From NCBI GenBank assembly GCA_016709875.1, contig JADJLZ010000005.1, positions 434,001 through 498,000 on the forward strand: a stretch of DNA of 64,000 nt, read 5' to 3'. Shown piece after piece: positions 45,413 to 54,605 of the stretch. Position 1 is the stretch's first letter. Each line of letters starts with the position of its first letter. The translations under genes and the position numbers were made by a program. Under the pieces are notes generated by a model. It worked only from the letters and a program-made list of their open reading frames with translations, was not told the DNA's origin and did no database searches. The stretch is from Planctomycetota bacterium (GTDB taxonomy: Bacteria > Planctomycetota > UBA1135 > GCA-002686595).

Positions 45413-45426
45413 TTGAACGTGTTCAA
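45413..45426. promoter_or_regulatory. Perfect 14-bp palindrome, operator site 2
   Basis: TTGAACGTGTTCAA is an exact palindrome. It is 58 bases from site 1 and 31 bases before the GTG at 45457. Spacing and symmetry are what a TetR dimer would bind. An additional GTTC half-site follows at 45430-45434. Confidence 0.6.
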
Positions 45427-45456
45427 ACGCGTTCCCAACCCTTCCGGAGGCCTGTC

Positions 45457-45885
45457 GTGTTGAGCCCGATCGTCGTCACCTACTTCGTTTACCTCGCCCT
45501 GAGCCTGGCCTTGACCGTGTGGGTCGCGCGCACGCTGCACCGCAACGGGCGCGTGTTCCTGGTCGACGTCTTTGCGGGCAGCACCGAACTCGCGGACTCG
45601 ACCAACCATCTGCTGGTGGTCGGCTTCTACCTCGTCAACCTGGGCTACGTCAGCCTGGCCCTGAAGCTCGGCGGCGAGGTGCTCGACACGCGCGGGTCGA
45701 TCGAGGCCCTCTCGCAAAAGGTCGGCGGCGTGCTGCTGGTCCTGGGCGCGATGCACTTCTTCAACCTGTTCGTCTTCTCGCGCATCCGGCGTCGGGCACG
45801 GCTCGCGAGCGCCCCGCCGCCAGTCGCCCCTGATGGCGTGCTCCCGCCGCTCGCGACCGGAGCCCTGCCGTGGCCCAAGCCCTGA
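45457..45885 (+). CDS. Small membrane protein of unknown function
   Basis: The protein has 142 residues. GTG 45457 has GGAGG (45446-45450) 6 bases upstream. Membrane segments at about residues 3-25 (IVVTYFVYLALSLALTVWV), 50-72 and 85-108 are visible, with a charged C-terminal tail rich in Pro. I do not recognise the family. It is the first gene under the two GAAC-NN-GTTC sites and overlaps the next gene by 16 bases, so it belongs to the TetR-regulated operon. Confidence 0.75.
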   Translation: MLSPIVVTYFVYLALSLALTVWVARTLHRNGRVFLVDVFAGSTELADSTNHLLVVGFYLVNLGYVSLALKLGGEVLDTRGSIEALSQKVGGVLLVLGAMHFFNLFVFSRIRRRARLASAPPPVAPDGVLPPLATGALPWPKP

Positions 45886-46270
45886 GCGTTGGCCGCTTGA
45901 CAGTGCTCTACGATGCCCAGTGCGGGCTGTGCCGCCGGGCGCGGCGCTGGCTCGAGGCGCAGCCCGCGTACGTGCCACTCGAGTTCGTAGCGGCGGGCTC
46001 GCCCGCCGCGCGCGCTTTCCCAGCCTCGCGGTCGTGCAGACTCTCGTCGAACTGCACGTCGTCGCATCCGACGGGCGCCTGTGGCGTGGCGCGGGCGCGT
46101 GGGTGATGTGCCTGTGGGCCCTGCGCGAAACGCGCTCGCTCGCGCTCAGCCTTTCCGGCCCGCGGCGCATGGCACTCGCCCAACGCGCGGTGGCGAAGTT
46201 CTCCGAGCGACGCTACACCCTTTCCGAGGACTGGGGATGGAGCGAACCACAAGCACCGACCGGAACGTGA
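45870..46270 (+). pseudogene. DCC-family (DUF393) thiol-disulfide protein, frameshifted
   Basis: From GTG 45870 (GGAG 7 bases upstream) it reads TVLYDAQCGLCRRARRWLEAQP with the D-x-x-C-x-x-C motif, then EFVAAGSPAAR. After a CGCGCGC run near 46005-46017 the homologous sequence continues in another frame: RFPSLAVVQTLVELHVVASDGRLWRGAGAWVMCLWALRE...LSEDWGW, ending at 46270. The two pieces make one normal DCC domain of about 133 residues. It may be a real pseudogene or a single-base assembly error. It overlaps the TetR gene by 34 bases. Confidence 0.7.
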
Positions 46271-46947
46271 CCGCCAAGGCCGAGCGCACGCGCGCCGCGA
46301 TCCTGGAGAGCGCGCTGTCGCTCTTTCGCGAGCGCGGATTCGATGCCACGACCATGCGGGACGTGGCCCGCCGCGCGGGCGTGAGCGTGGGCAACGCGTA
46401 CTACTACTTCGCGAGCAAGGACCACCTGGTCCAGGGCTTCTACGCCGAAAGCCACGCCGCGCACCTAGCCGTCTGCGGCGAGGCGCTCGAACGCACCACC
46501 GACCTGAAGGCACGCTTGCTGGCGGTGTTCACGACCAAGCTCGAGACCTCGGAGCCCTACCACCGCTTCTCCGGCCAGCTGTTCCGCTACGCGGCGGATC
46601 CTCAGAGCCCGCTGCATCCCTTCAGCGAGGCCTCCCGTCCCGTGCGCGAGGAGTGCATCGAACTCATGGCACGCGTGGTCGACGGCGCGAAGCTCAAGGT
46701 GCCCGCCGACCTGCGCGCGGAATTGCCCTACCTCCTGTGGCTGCACCTGATGGGCGTCGTGCTGTTCTGGATCCACGACGAGTCTCCGGGGCGCCGGCGC
46801 TCCCACCGGCTCGCGGAGCGCACCTCGGGCATCGTCGCCAAGCTCGTGACGCTCGCCAGCAATCCGCTCCTGCGGCCGCTGCGGCGCTCCGTGCTCGAGT
46901 TGCTCGCCAGCCTCCGCACCGACATCGCGGCGGAGGAGCGCAAGTGA
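46237..46947 (+). CDS. TetR-family transcriptional repressor
   Basis: The protein has 236 residues from ATG 46237. The helix-turn-helix is standard: AAILESALSLFRERGFDATTMRDVARRAGVSVGNAYYYFASKDHLVQGFY (residues 18-67). The C-terminal ligand/dimer domain is a long-helix type of about 170 residues (YHRFSGQLFRYAADPQSPLHPFSEASRP). It is last in the operon preceded by two GAAC-NN-GTTC palindromes, so it most likely represses its own operon until an unknown, probably hydrophobic, ligand binds. Confidence 0.9.
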   Translation: MERTTSTDRNVTAKAERTRAAILESALSLFRERGFDATTMRDVARRAGVSVGNAYYYFASKDHLVQGFYAESHAAHLAVCGEALERTTDLKARLLAVFTTKLETSEPYHRFSGQLFRYAADPQSPLHPFSEASRPVREECIELMARVVDGAKLKVPADLRAELPYLLWLHLMGVVLFWIHDESPGRRRSHRLAERTSGIVAKLVTLASNPLLRPLRRSVLELLASLRTDIAAEERK

Positions 46948-46957
46948 ACCTGAGCGG

Positions 46958-47407
46958 CTAGTCGCGCTCGTACCACTCCTCGTCGTGGGAGGCGATGCGC
47001 TCGATCTCCTCGGCGCTGTGCAACTCGCCCTCGCCCACACCCGGGCAAAAGGGCGCGATCTCCTGCTCCCAGGTCTTGCGCACCAGGTTCTCGCGCCAGA
47101 AGGGCCAGCTGCGGCACTGCTCGGGGCGCGCGGGATGCACCGTGCAGCTGCCGTCGTCGGCCTGGAATTGGCAGCGCGGGAGTCCCCCGTTGCGCAGCAC
47201 GGTCGAACCGTCCTCCTCCTCGCAGTGGCGCTCGCGGAACTGTGCTTGGGGGAGACCGAGGAACTTGGCCATCGCCTCGACGTCCGCCTGGGTCATGTAC
47301 ACGAAGGAGTACCGGTCGCGGTTCGTGCAGCACTTGCCGCAGCGCTGGCATTCAAATCGTAACCCGTTGCTGTACCAGGATTTGGATTTCTTTGAGGGAG
47401 GCTTCAT
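46958..47407 (-). CDS. YkgJ-type Cys-cluster protein
   Basis: The protein has 149 residues. The N-terminus FECQRCGKCCTN is the YkgJ/Fe-S or zinc-chelating signature C-x-x-C-x-x-x-CC, with further Cys in RCQFQADDGSCTVHPARPEQCRSWPFW and PFCPGVG. These are small cytoplasmic metal-cluster proteins of unknown substrate. It is divergent from the sigma54 activator; on the minus strand TACTAT (47447 to 47442) is a possible -10 box about 34 bases before the start. Confidence 0.9.
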   Translation of the reverse strand: MKPPSKKSKSWYSNGLRFECQRCGKCCTNRDRYSFVYMTQADVEAMAKFLGLPQAQFRERHCEEEDGSTVLRNGGLPRCQFQADDGSCTVHPARPEQCRSWPFWRENLVRKTWEQEIAPFCPGVGEGELHSAEEIERIASHDEEWYERD

Positions 47408-47453
47408 CCAAAACTGTGCGGTAACCGAACAGGTTGAGGGGATAGTAGGGGCT

Positions 47454-47477
47454 GCCTGTGTGCGGTTTCACACAGGC
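47454..47477. promoter_or_regulatory. Perfect 9-bp inverted repeat in the intergenic region
   Basis: GCCTGTGTG (47454-47462) and CACACAGGC (47469-47477) pair perfectly around CGGTTT. It lies 60 bases before the sigma54 activator start in a 130-base divergent region, without a T-run. An operator or leader hairpin are both possible. Confidence 0.4.
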
Positions 47478-47537
47478 GGGTGCCCCCCAGCTCCTCGCAG
47501 CCTACCAACCGGGACTCCCCCGGGAAACCACCACGGC

Positions 47538-49553
<2,016 letters not shown>

Positions 49554-49575
49554 CTCCGGGATCCGCTCCCGGGGG

Positions 49576-49581
49576 TAGGAT
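49576..49581 (+). promoter_or_regulatory. -10-like box TAGGAT
   Basis: TAGGAT ends 6 bases before the GTG start of the ECF sigma factor; no ribosome-binding site fits between them. Confidence 0.35.
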
Positions 49582-49587
49582 GCGCGC

Positions 49588-50325
49588 GTGTCGACGAACT
49601 CGGAGCCCACGCCCGCCCAAGCAGGCTTCGCGCCCACGCGCTGGAGCCTCGTCGCCGCGGCGCAGGGCCAGAGCGAGCCCGCGCGCGCGGCGCTGGGCGA
49701 ACTGTGCCAGCTCTACTGGTATCCGCTCTACGCCTACCTGCGCCGTCGCGGCTCGCGCGAGAACGACGCGCAGGACGAGGTGCAGGGCTTCTTCGCCGAC
49801 CTGCTCGCGCGCGAGGCGCTCTCCGCCGCCGACCCCGCGCGCGGGCGCTTTCGCTCCTTCCTGCTCGTCTCGCTGCGCAACCACCTCGCGCACGAACGCG
49901 ACCGCGCGCAGGCGCTGAAGCGCGGCGGCGGGGCACAAGTGCTCTCGATCGACTGGCTCTCTGCCGAGGAGCGCTTCCGCCTCGAGCCCGCCGACTCCGA
50001 CACACCCGAGCGCGTTTTCGAGCGCGCCTGGGCGACCGCGCTGCTCGAGCGCACGCTCGCGCGCCTGGAGGCGGAGTTCGAGGCGAAAAGCCGCGGCACG
50101 CTCTTCCGCGCGTTGCGCGAGCGCATCGGCGATTCGAGCAAGGAGATCCCCGACACCCCGGCGGTGCGCGGGTTGAAGATGAACGAGCAGTCGCTGCGCG
50201 TGACCGTGCACCGGCTGCGCAAGCGCTACCGCGAGATCCTGCGCGAGGAGGTCGCGCAGACGGTCGCGACGCCGGCGGACGTGGACGAGGAGCTGCGCGC
50301 GCTCTTCGAGACCTTTTCCAGGTAA
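49588..50325 (+). CDS. ECF sigma factor
   Basis: The protein has 245 residues, starting at GTG 49588. It begins with FAPTRWSLVAAAQGQ and has LCQLYWYPLYAYLRRRG..NDAQDEVQGFFADLL (region 2), then ALRERIGDSSKEIPDTPAV...NEQSLRVTVHRLRKRYREILREEV (region 4). This is the ECF group known for adjacency to Ser/Thr kinases in planctomycetes and acidobacteria. No anti-sigma factor is encoded next to it; the kinase 21 bases downstream is probably its controller. Confidence 0.88.
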   Translation: MSTNSEPTPAQAGFAPTRWSLVAAAQGQSEPARAALGELCQLYWYPLYAYLRRRGSRENDAQDEVQGFFADLLAREALSAADPARGRFRSFLLVSLRNHLAHERDRAQALKRGGGAQVLSIDWLSAEERFRLEPADSDTPERVFERAWATALLERTLARLEAEFEAKSRGTLFRALRERIGDSSKEIPDTPAVRGLKMNEQSLRVTVHRLRKRYREILREEVAQTVATPADVDEELRALFETFSR

Positions 50326-50346
50326 CGCCCACGGGAGCGCCCGTTA

Positions 50347-52956
50347 ATGCAACGCGTGCTCGAAGGCCCCCCGACCTGTCCCCACTGCTCGGCCCAGCTC
50401 GCGCCGACCGCGGCGCAGGGCTCGCTCTGTCCACGCTGCCTGCTGGCGCAGGGCATGGCGCACTCCGACACGGCCGTGGGCGAGCGCGCCGGGGCTCCGC
50501 CACTGCCGCCCGAGGTGGCCGAGATCGCGCCGCTCTTCCCCGAGCTCGAGATCACGCAGCTGCTCGGCCAGGGTGGCATGGGTGCGGTCTACAAGGCGCG
50601 CCAGCGCGCGCTCGGCCGCTCTGTCGCGCTCAAGATCCTCACCCCGCGCCCGGGCGACGAAGCCGGTTTCGCCGCGCGTTTCGAGCGCGAAGCACACGCG
50701 CTCGCGCGCCTGGCGCATCCCAACGTGGTCGGCATCCACGACTCCGGCCGCACGCAGGGCCGCTGCTGGCTGCTGATGGAGTACGTCGAGGGTGTCAACC
50801 TGCGCGCGCTGCTGCGTTCGGGCGAGCTCGACGTGCCGCGCGCGCTCGCCATCGTGCGCCAGATCTGCGACGCGCTCGAGTTCGCGCACGAGCAGGGCAT
50901 CGTGCACCGCGACATCAAGCCCGAGAACGTGCTCGTCGACACCAGGGGCCGCGTCAAGATCGCGGACTTCGGCCTGGCGAAGATCGTGGGCGAGGAGCCC
51001 AGCGGCGAGCCGATCACGCGCACGCAGCAGTCGATGGGCACGCCGCAGTACATGGCGCCCGAGCAGCTGACCGGCTCGAAGAGCGTCGACCACCGCGCGG
51101 ACATCTACTCGCTGGGTGTCGTGTTCTACGAGCTGCTCACGGGCGAGCTGCCGCTCGGACGCTTCGAGGCGCCCTCGCAGCGCGTGCACATCGACGTGCG
51201 CCTCGACGAGGTCGTGCTGCGCGCGCTCGAGCGCGCGCCCGAGCGCAGATACCAGCACGCGACCGAGATGAAGACGGGCATCGACAAGCTCGACGAGCCG
51301 GTGCCGGCGCCGCCTGCGGCAGTCCCCGCGCCGGACGATCCGCCGAGCATGTTCGTGCTGCTCTCGCTTCTGATCGTGCCGGCGCTGCTGCACCTCTCGC
51401 TCACCGGCCTGGGGATCGCGGGCACGCAGGGCGAGTGGATCCGGGGCGCGAGCTCGGCGCTGACCGTGCTCGGGCTCGGTGCACTCGCTTGGCATTGGAG
51501 ACGGGACAGGCGCGGCGCAGTGCTGCGCTACGGCATGTCCCTTGCGGTCGCAGGCCTCACGCTGCTCGGTTTCGCGCGTGCTCCCAGGCTGGCGGCGTGG
51601 TTCGAAGCTCATCTCGATCTCGATCCGCGCCCAGTGGACGGCTGGATCGTACGCCTGCTCCTCGCCGTGCTCCTGTTCGAGGTCTTGCGCATGGCCTGGG
51701 GCGCGCGACAGCAACTCGCCGTGCGCCTTGCGCACCGTCCCTATGCGCTGCGCGTCGACCTGCTGCTCCTCGGCGGAGCGACGCTGCTTTCTTTCATCTT
51801 CGGATCCTCGTCCTCAACCGAGTTGTTCCGGGCCCAGTTCGAAGTTCCCCTGCTCGTGGGACTGCTCGCATTCGCCGAAGGGATCGCCTGCGCCCGCCCC
51901 GTGATCGGTCCGGAGCCGCGCAAGTGGTTGCGCGAGCGCATCGAGGAGAATCGCGGCTCAGAAGAGCCGACCGAGGTGCCGCGCACCCGCTGGGTGCGTG
52001 GGATCGTCTTGCCCGTGCTCGTCGCGATCTCCGCGTGGGTGATGAGCGTCTACACGAGCGCGTGGGGCTGGTACGGAGCTCTCGCGAGCAGCCTCGTCCT
52101 CGCGCTCGCGATCGTGGGCTACCTGCAGCAGTCGCTCGCCTCCGCCGTCCTCGGGGAACTGCGCAAGGAGTCTGCCGCGCTGCGCACGCTGCGCGCGGTC
52201 TGTGCGCTGGTCGTGCTCTCGTTCGGCGCCATGGGGATCGGTGCCGCCGCGCTCGGACTGGGTCCCCGGGAGTCGGACTTCCCGAAGACCCCGAGCAGCG
52301 ACCGGCTCGTGCACCTGGCAGAGCTCGTCGCCGCGAGCTCGCACGAGAGCAACGATCCGCTGCGCGAGCTGCCTGCGCGCATCCAGGGCGCGAACCTCAC
52401 GAGCGATCGGACCGACTTGGTTCTGCCTCCGAGGGTCGAGGTGTCCGGACCCGATGCGTGGAACGCCGCGCTGCTCGTGTTCCTCGCGCCGGCGCTGCTC
52501 GTCGGGACGCGTCGGTTCTACAACAGCTGGGGCGGCTGCTACCGCCACTGTGTCGAGACGCTGCTGATCGTGCTCGCGGGCTGGGTCGGCAGTCTGCCGG
52601 TGCGCGCGCTGCTGCATGTGCGATTTGCCCAGCCCAAGCGGCTCGTCCTCGAGGCGAGTTTCCCGTTCTCGCAGCAGGACGCGAGCGAGGCGCTGCGCAG
52701 CGTGCTCGAGGAGGAAGGCTGCCGCGTGATCGCCTCGGAAGCGCTGCGGTACTCCGACGGCGACTCCACGGTGCTCTTCTACGAGGCGCTGCGATCCGAT
52801 GGGCCCGGCGGGATCGAGCTCGAATGCGAACTCGCGGGCGACGCGGGCCACTGGGGCTCCGGGGTACGCCTCGACGCGGGCGAGGTGTCGGAGCGTTCGC
52901 GCGCCGCCGTGCGGGAGGCGCTCACGCGCATCCTCCAGGCGACGCGCAGCCGCTGA
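50347..52956 (+). CDS. Hanks-type Ser/Thr protein kinase with zinc ribbon and multi-pass membrane C-terminus
   Basis: The protein has 869 residues. A CPHC...CPRC ribbon (residues 11-33) precedes the kinase domain (about 65-320): GQGGMGAVYKA, VALKIL (Lys), HRDIKPENVL (near 187), DFGLAK, GTPQYMAPEQ. All catalytic residues are intact. From about 335 there are eight or more hydrophobic segments alternating with loops, so it is an integral membrane kinase. A gene for an ECF sigma factor is 21 bases upstream, the frequent planctomycete pairing in which the kinase activates the sigma factor by phosphorylation. Confidence 0.93.
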   Translation: MQRVLEGPPTCPHCSAQLAPTAAQGSLCPRCLLAQGMAHSDTAVGERAGAPPLPPEVAEIAPLFPELEITQLLGQGGMGAVYKARQRALGRSVALKILTPRPGDEAGFAARFEREAHALARLAHPNVVGIHDSGRTQGRCWLLMEYVEGVNLRALLRSGELDVPRALAIVRQICDALEFAHEQGIVHRDIKPENVLVDTRGRVKIADFGLAKIVGEEPSGEPITRTQQSMGTPQYMAPEQLTGSKSVDHRADIYSLGVVFYELLTGELPLGRFEAPSQRVHIDVRLDEVVLRALERAPERRYQHATEMKTGIDKLDEPVPAPPAAVPAPDDPPSMFVLLSLLIVPALLHLSLTGLGIAGTQGEWIRGASSALTVLGLGALAWHWRRDRRGAVLRYGMSLAVAGLTLLGFARAPRLAAWFEAHLDLDPRPVDGWIVRLLLAVLLFEVLRMAWGARQQLAVRLAHRPYALRVDLLLLGGATLLSFIFGSSSSTELFRAQFEVPLLVGLLAFAEGIACARPVIGPEPRKWLRERIEENRGSEEPTEVPRTRWVRGIVLPVLVAISAWVMSVYTSAWGWYGALASSLVLALAIVGYLQQSLASAVLGELRKESAALRTLRAVCALVVLSFGAMGIGAAALGLGPRESDFPKTPSSDRLVHLAELVAASSHESNDPLRELPARIQGANLTSDRTDLVLPPRVEVSGPDAWNAALLVFLAPALLVGTRRFYNSWGGCYRHCVETLLIVLAGWVGSLPVRALLHVRFAQPKRLVLEASFPFSQQDASEALRSVLEEEGCRVIASEALRYSDGDSTVLFYEALRSDGPGGIELECELAGDAGHWGSGVRLDAGEVSERSRAAVREALTRILQATRSR

Positions 52957-52983
52957 GTCGGTTTCCACGCCCGCCCGGGGTGC

Positions 52984-52989
52984 TATGCT
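52984..52989 (+). promoter_or_regulatory. -10-like box TATGCT
   Basis: TATGCT ends 8 bases before the ATG at 52998 in the 41-base gap after the kinase gene. It fits the short-leader pattern seen elsewhere in the window. Confidence 0.4.
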
Positions 52990-52997
52990 CCCCGCGG

Positions 52998-54605
52998 ATG
53001 GGCCGTCGAACACGAGATCTCCTGTGCCGCGTCGCCGCGAGCCTGCTGCTCGCCTGCGTGCTGCACGCCGACGTGCTGGTGATGAAGGACGGCCGGCGCA
53101 TCGAGGGCACGGTTACCGCGCAGGACGCGAAGACGGTCAAGATCCACACCAGCTACGGCGACTTCGAGTTCCCCGCCAAGGACGTCGAGCGCGTCGAGAA
53201 GGGCAAGACGCGCGGGGCGGAGTTCGAGGAGCGCTTCGCGGCGGCCAAGACCGCTGAGGAATTCTTCGAGCTCGGCCAGTGGGCGCAGGAGCACAAGCTC
53301 TCCGCCGAGGCGAAGAAGGCCATGAAGCGCGTGCTCGAGCTCGATCCGCTGCACGCGGGCGCGAACGGATTCTTCGGCAAGGTGCTCTACAAGGGCGAGT
53401 GGATGACGCCCGAGGAGCGCGACAAGCGCGCGGCGGCGGACGCCGAGAGCGAGATGCTCGCCCAGGGCTTCGTGCGCTGGAAGGACCAGTGGGTGACGCC
53501 GGAGGAGAAGGCGCACCTGGCGCGCAACGAGGTGCTCGTCGAGGGCCAGTGGATCCCCTTCGAGGAGGCGCAGCGCAAGCAGGGGCTCGAGCTCTTCGGC
53601 GAACAGTGGCTGCCGCGCGCCGAGGCGCTCGCGCGCACGGACGAAGCCGCAGTCGAGGCGGTGCTGAAGCAGCCGCTTGCGAAGGTGCTCGGCGACGACG
53701 TGCTCGTCGCGGGCGACTACCCCGAAGACGAGTTGGCGAAGATCGTCGAGGGCCTGGCCAAGGGGCGCGCGTGGTTCGACGCGACCTACAAGACGCCCGC
53801 GGGCGTGGAGCTGCTCGGCGGGCGGCTCGCCGAGGTGTACGTGTGGAACAACCCTGAACTCTACACGGGCAGCATCGCGCACTTCGCCGCGGGGACGCAG
53901 TCGATCCCGCCCGGCTGGGCCGAGGCGGTGCAGCGCGCGTTCGGCTTCGTGTACTGGGATCCGATCCCGCTCTCCTCGGCGCGGCAGTGGCTGCGCTCGG
54001 AGGCCGACATCGAGGGCCACTGCTACCACCACTGGGGGCACCTGCTCGCGAACCGGCTGGGCTACGACGGGCGCTTGCTGCCACCCTGGTACGAGGAGGG
54101 ACTCGCAGCGCTGATGGAGTTCCGTGTGCACGGCGAGAACCTGGTCTTGTGCAAGGGCGAACTGGTCGAGAAGCCGATCCCCGGCGCGGATACCGGCGGC
54201 TCGCGCAAGGGCCGCGTGCACGAGACCAAGGTGGCGAAGAAGAAGGAGCCGCCGCCGGAGTTCGACGCGCGCACGATGCGCTCGGGCGGCTGGCGCGGCG
54301 CGCTCAAGAACGGAATCGACGCGATCCCGGCCTTCGACGAGCTCGCTTCGCGCCAGTTCGACGAGCTCACGCTGCCCGAGATCACGGCTTCGATGGCGAT
54401 CGTCGAGTGGATCGAGAGCCACGGCCCGGGCGCGCTGCGCGCCTTCCACGACGAGCTGCGCAAGGCCGCACCTCCCGCGCCCAACCGCGTGCTGCCCAAC
54501 GTGCACCTGCGCGAGGCCTGCTACGAGCAGGCCTTCCAGGCCGCGGTCAAACTCTCCTGGACGGACGCCGACGCGGCTTGGCGCGCATGGGCGCGGACCC
54601 GGTGA
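52998..54605 (+). CDS. Secreted peptidase-MA-like protein with altered zinc motif
   Basis: The protein has 535 residues. A signal peptide (LLCRVAASLLLACVLHA) is followed by a small beta-barrel-like domain VLVMKDGRRIEGTV...VKIHTSYGDFEFPAKDVERV, then a helical region with repeated 'W-x-T-P-E-E' units (about 135-200). The C-terminal gluzincin-like region has GHCYHHWGHLLANRLG followed by LPPWYEEGLAAL: the first and second zinc histidines and the distal Glu are present, but the catalytic Glu of HExxH is replaced by His (HHWGH). It is likely a non-catalytic or altered metalloprotein in the periplasm. The next kinase overlaps its stop. Confidence 0.75.
   Translation: MGRRTRDLLCRVAASLLLACVLHADVLVMKDGRRIEGTVTAQDAKTVKIHTSYGDFEFPAKDVERVEKGKTRGAEFEERFAAAKTAEEFFELGQWAQEHKLSAEAKKAMKRVLELDPLHAGANGFFGKVLYKGEWMTPEERDKRAAADAESEMLAQGFVRWKDQWVTPEEKAHLARNEVLVEGQWIPFEEAQRKQGLELFGEQWLPRAEALARTDEAAVEAVLKQPLAKVLGDDVLVAGDYPEDELAKIVEGLAKGRAWFDATYKTPAGVELLGGRLAEVYVWNNPELYTGSIAHFAAGTQSIPPGWAEAVQRAFGFVYWDPIPLSSARQWLRSEADIEGHCYHHWGHLLANRLGYDGRLLPPWYEEGLAALMEFRVHGENLVLCKGELVEKPIPGADTGGSRKGRVHETKVAKKKEPPPEFDARTMRSGGWRGALKNGIDAIPAFDELASRQFDELTLPEITASMAIVEWIESHGPGALRAFHDELRKAAPPAPNRVLPNVHLREACYEQAFQAAVKLSWTDADAAWRAWARTR

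Noticed and set aside
50326..50346. Small inverted repeat between the ECF sigma factor and kinase genes.
   Set aside because: Only 5 paired bases (TAACG/CGTTA) including the stop codon; expected by chance.
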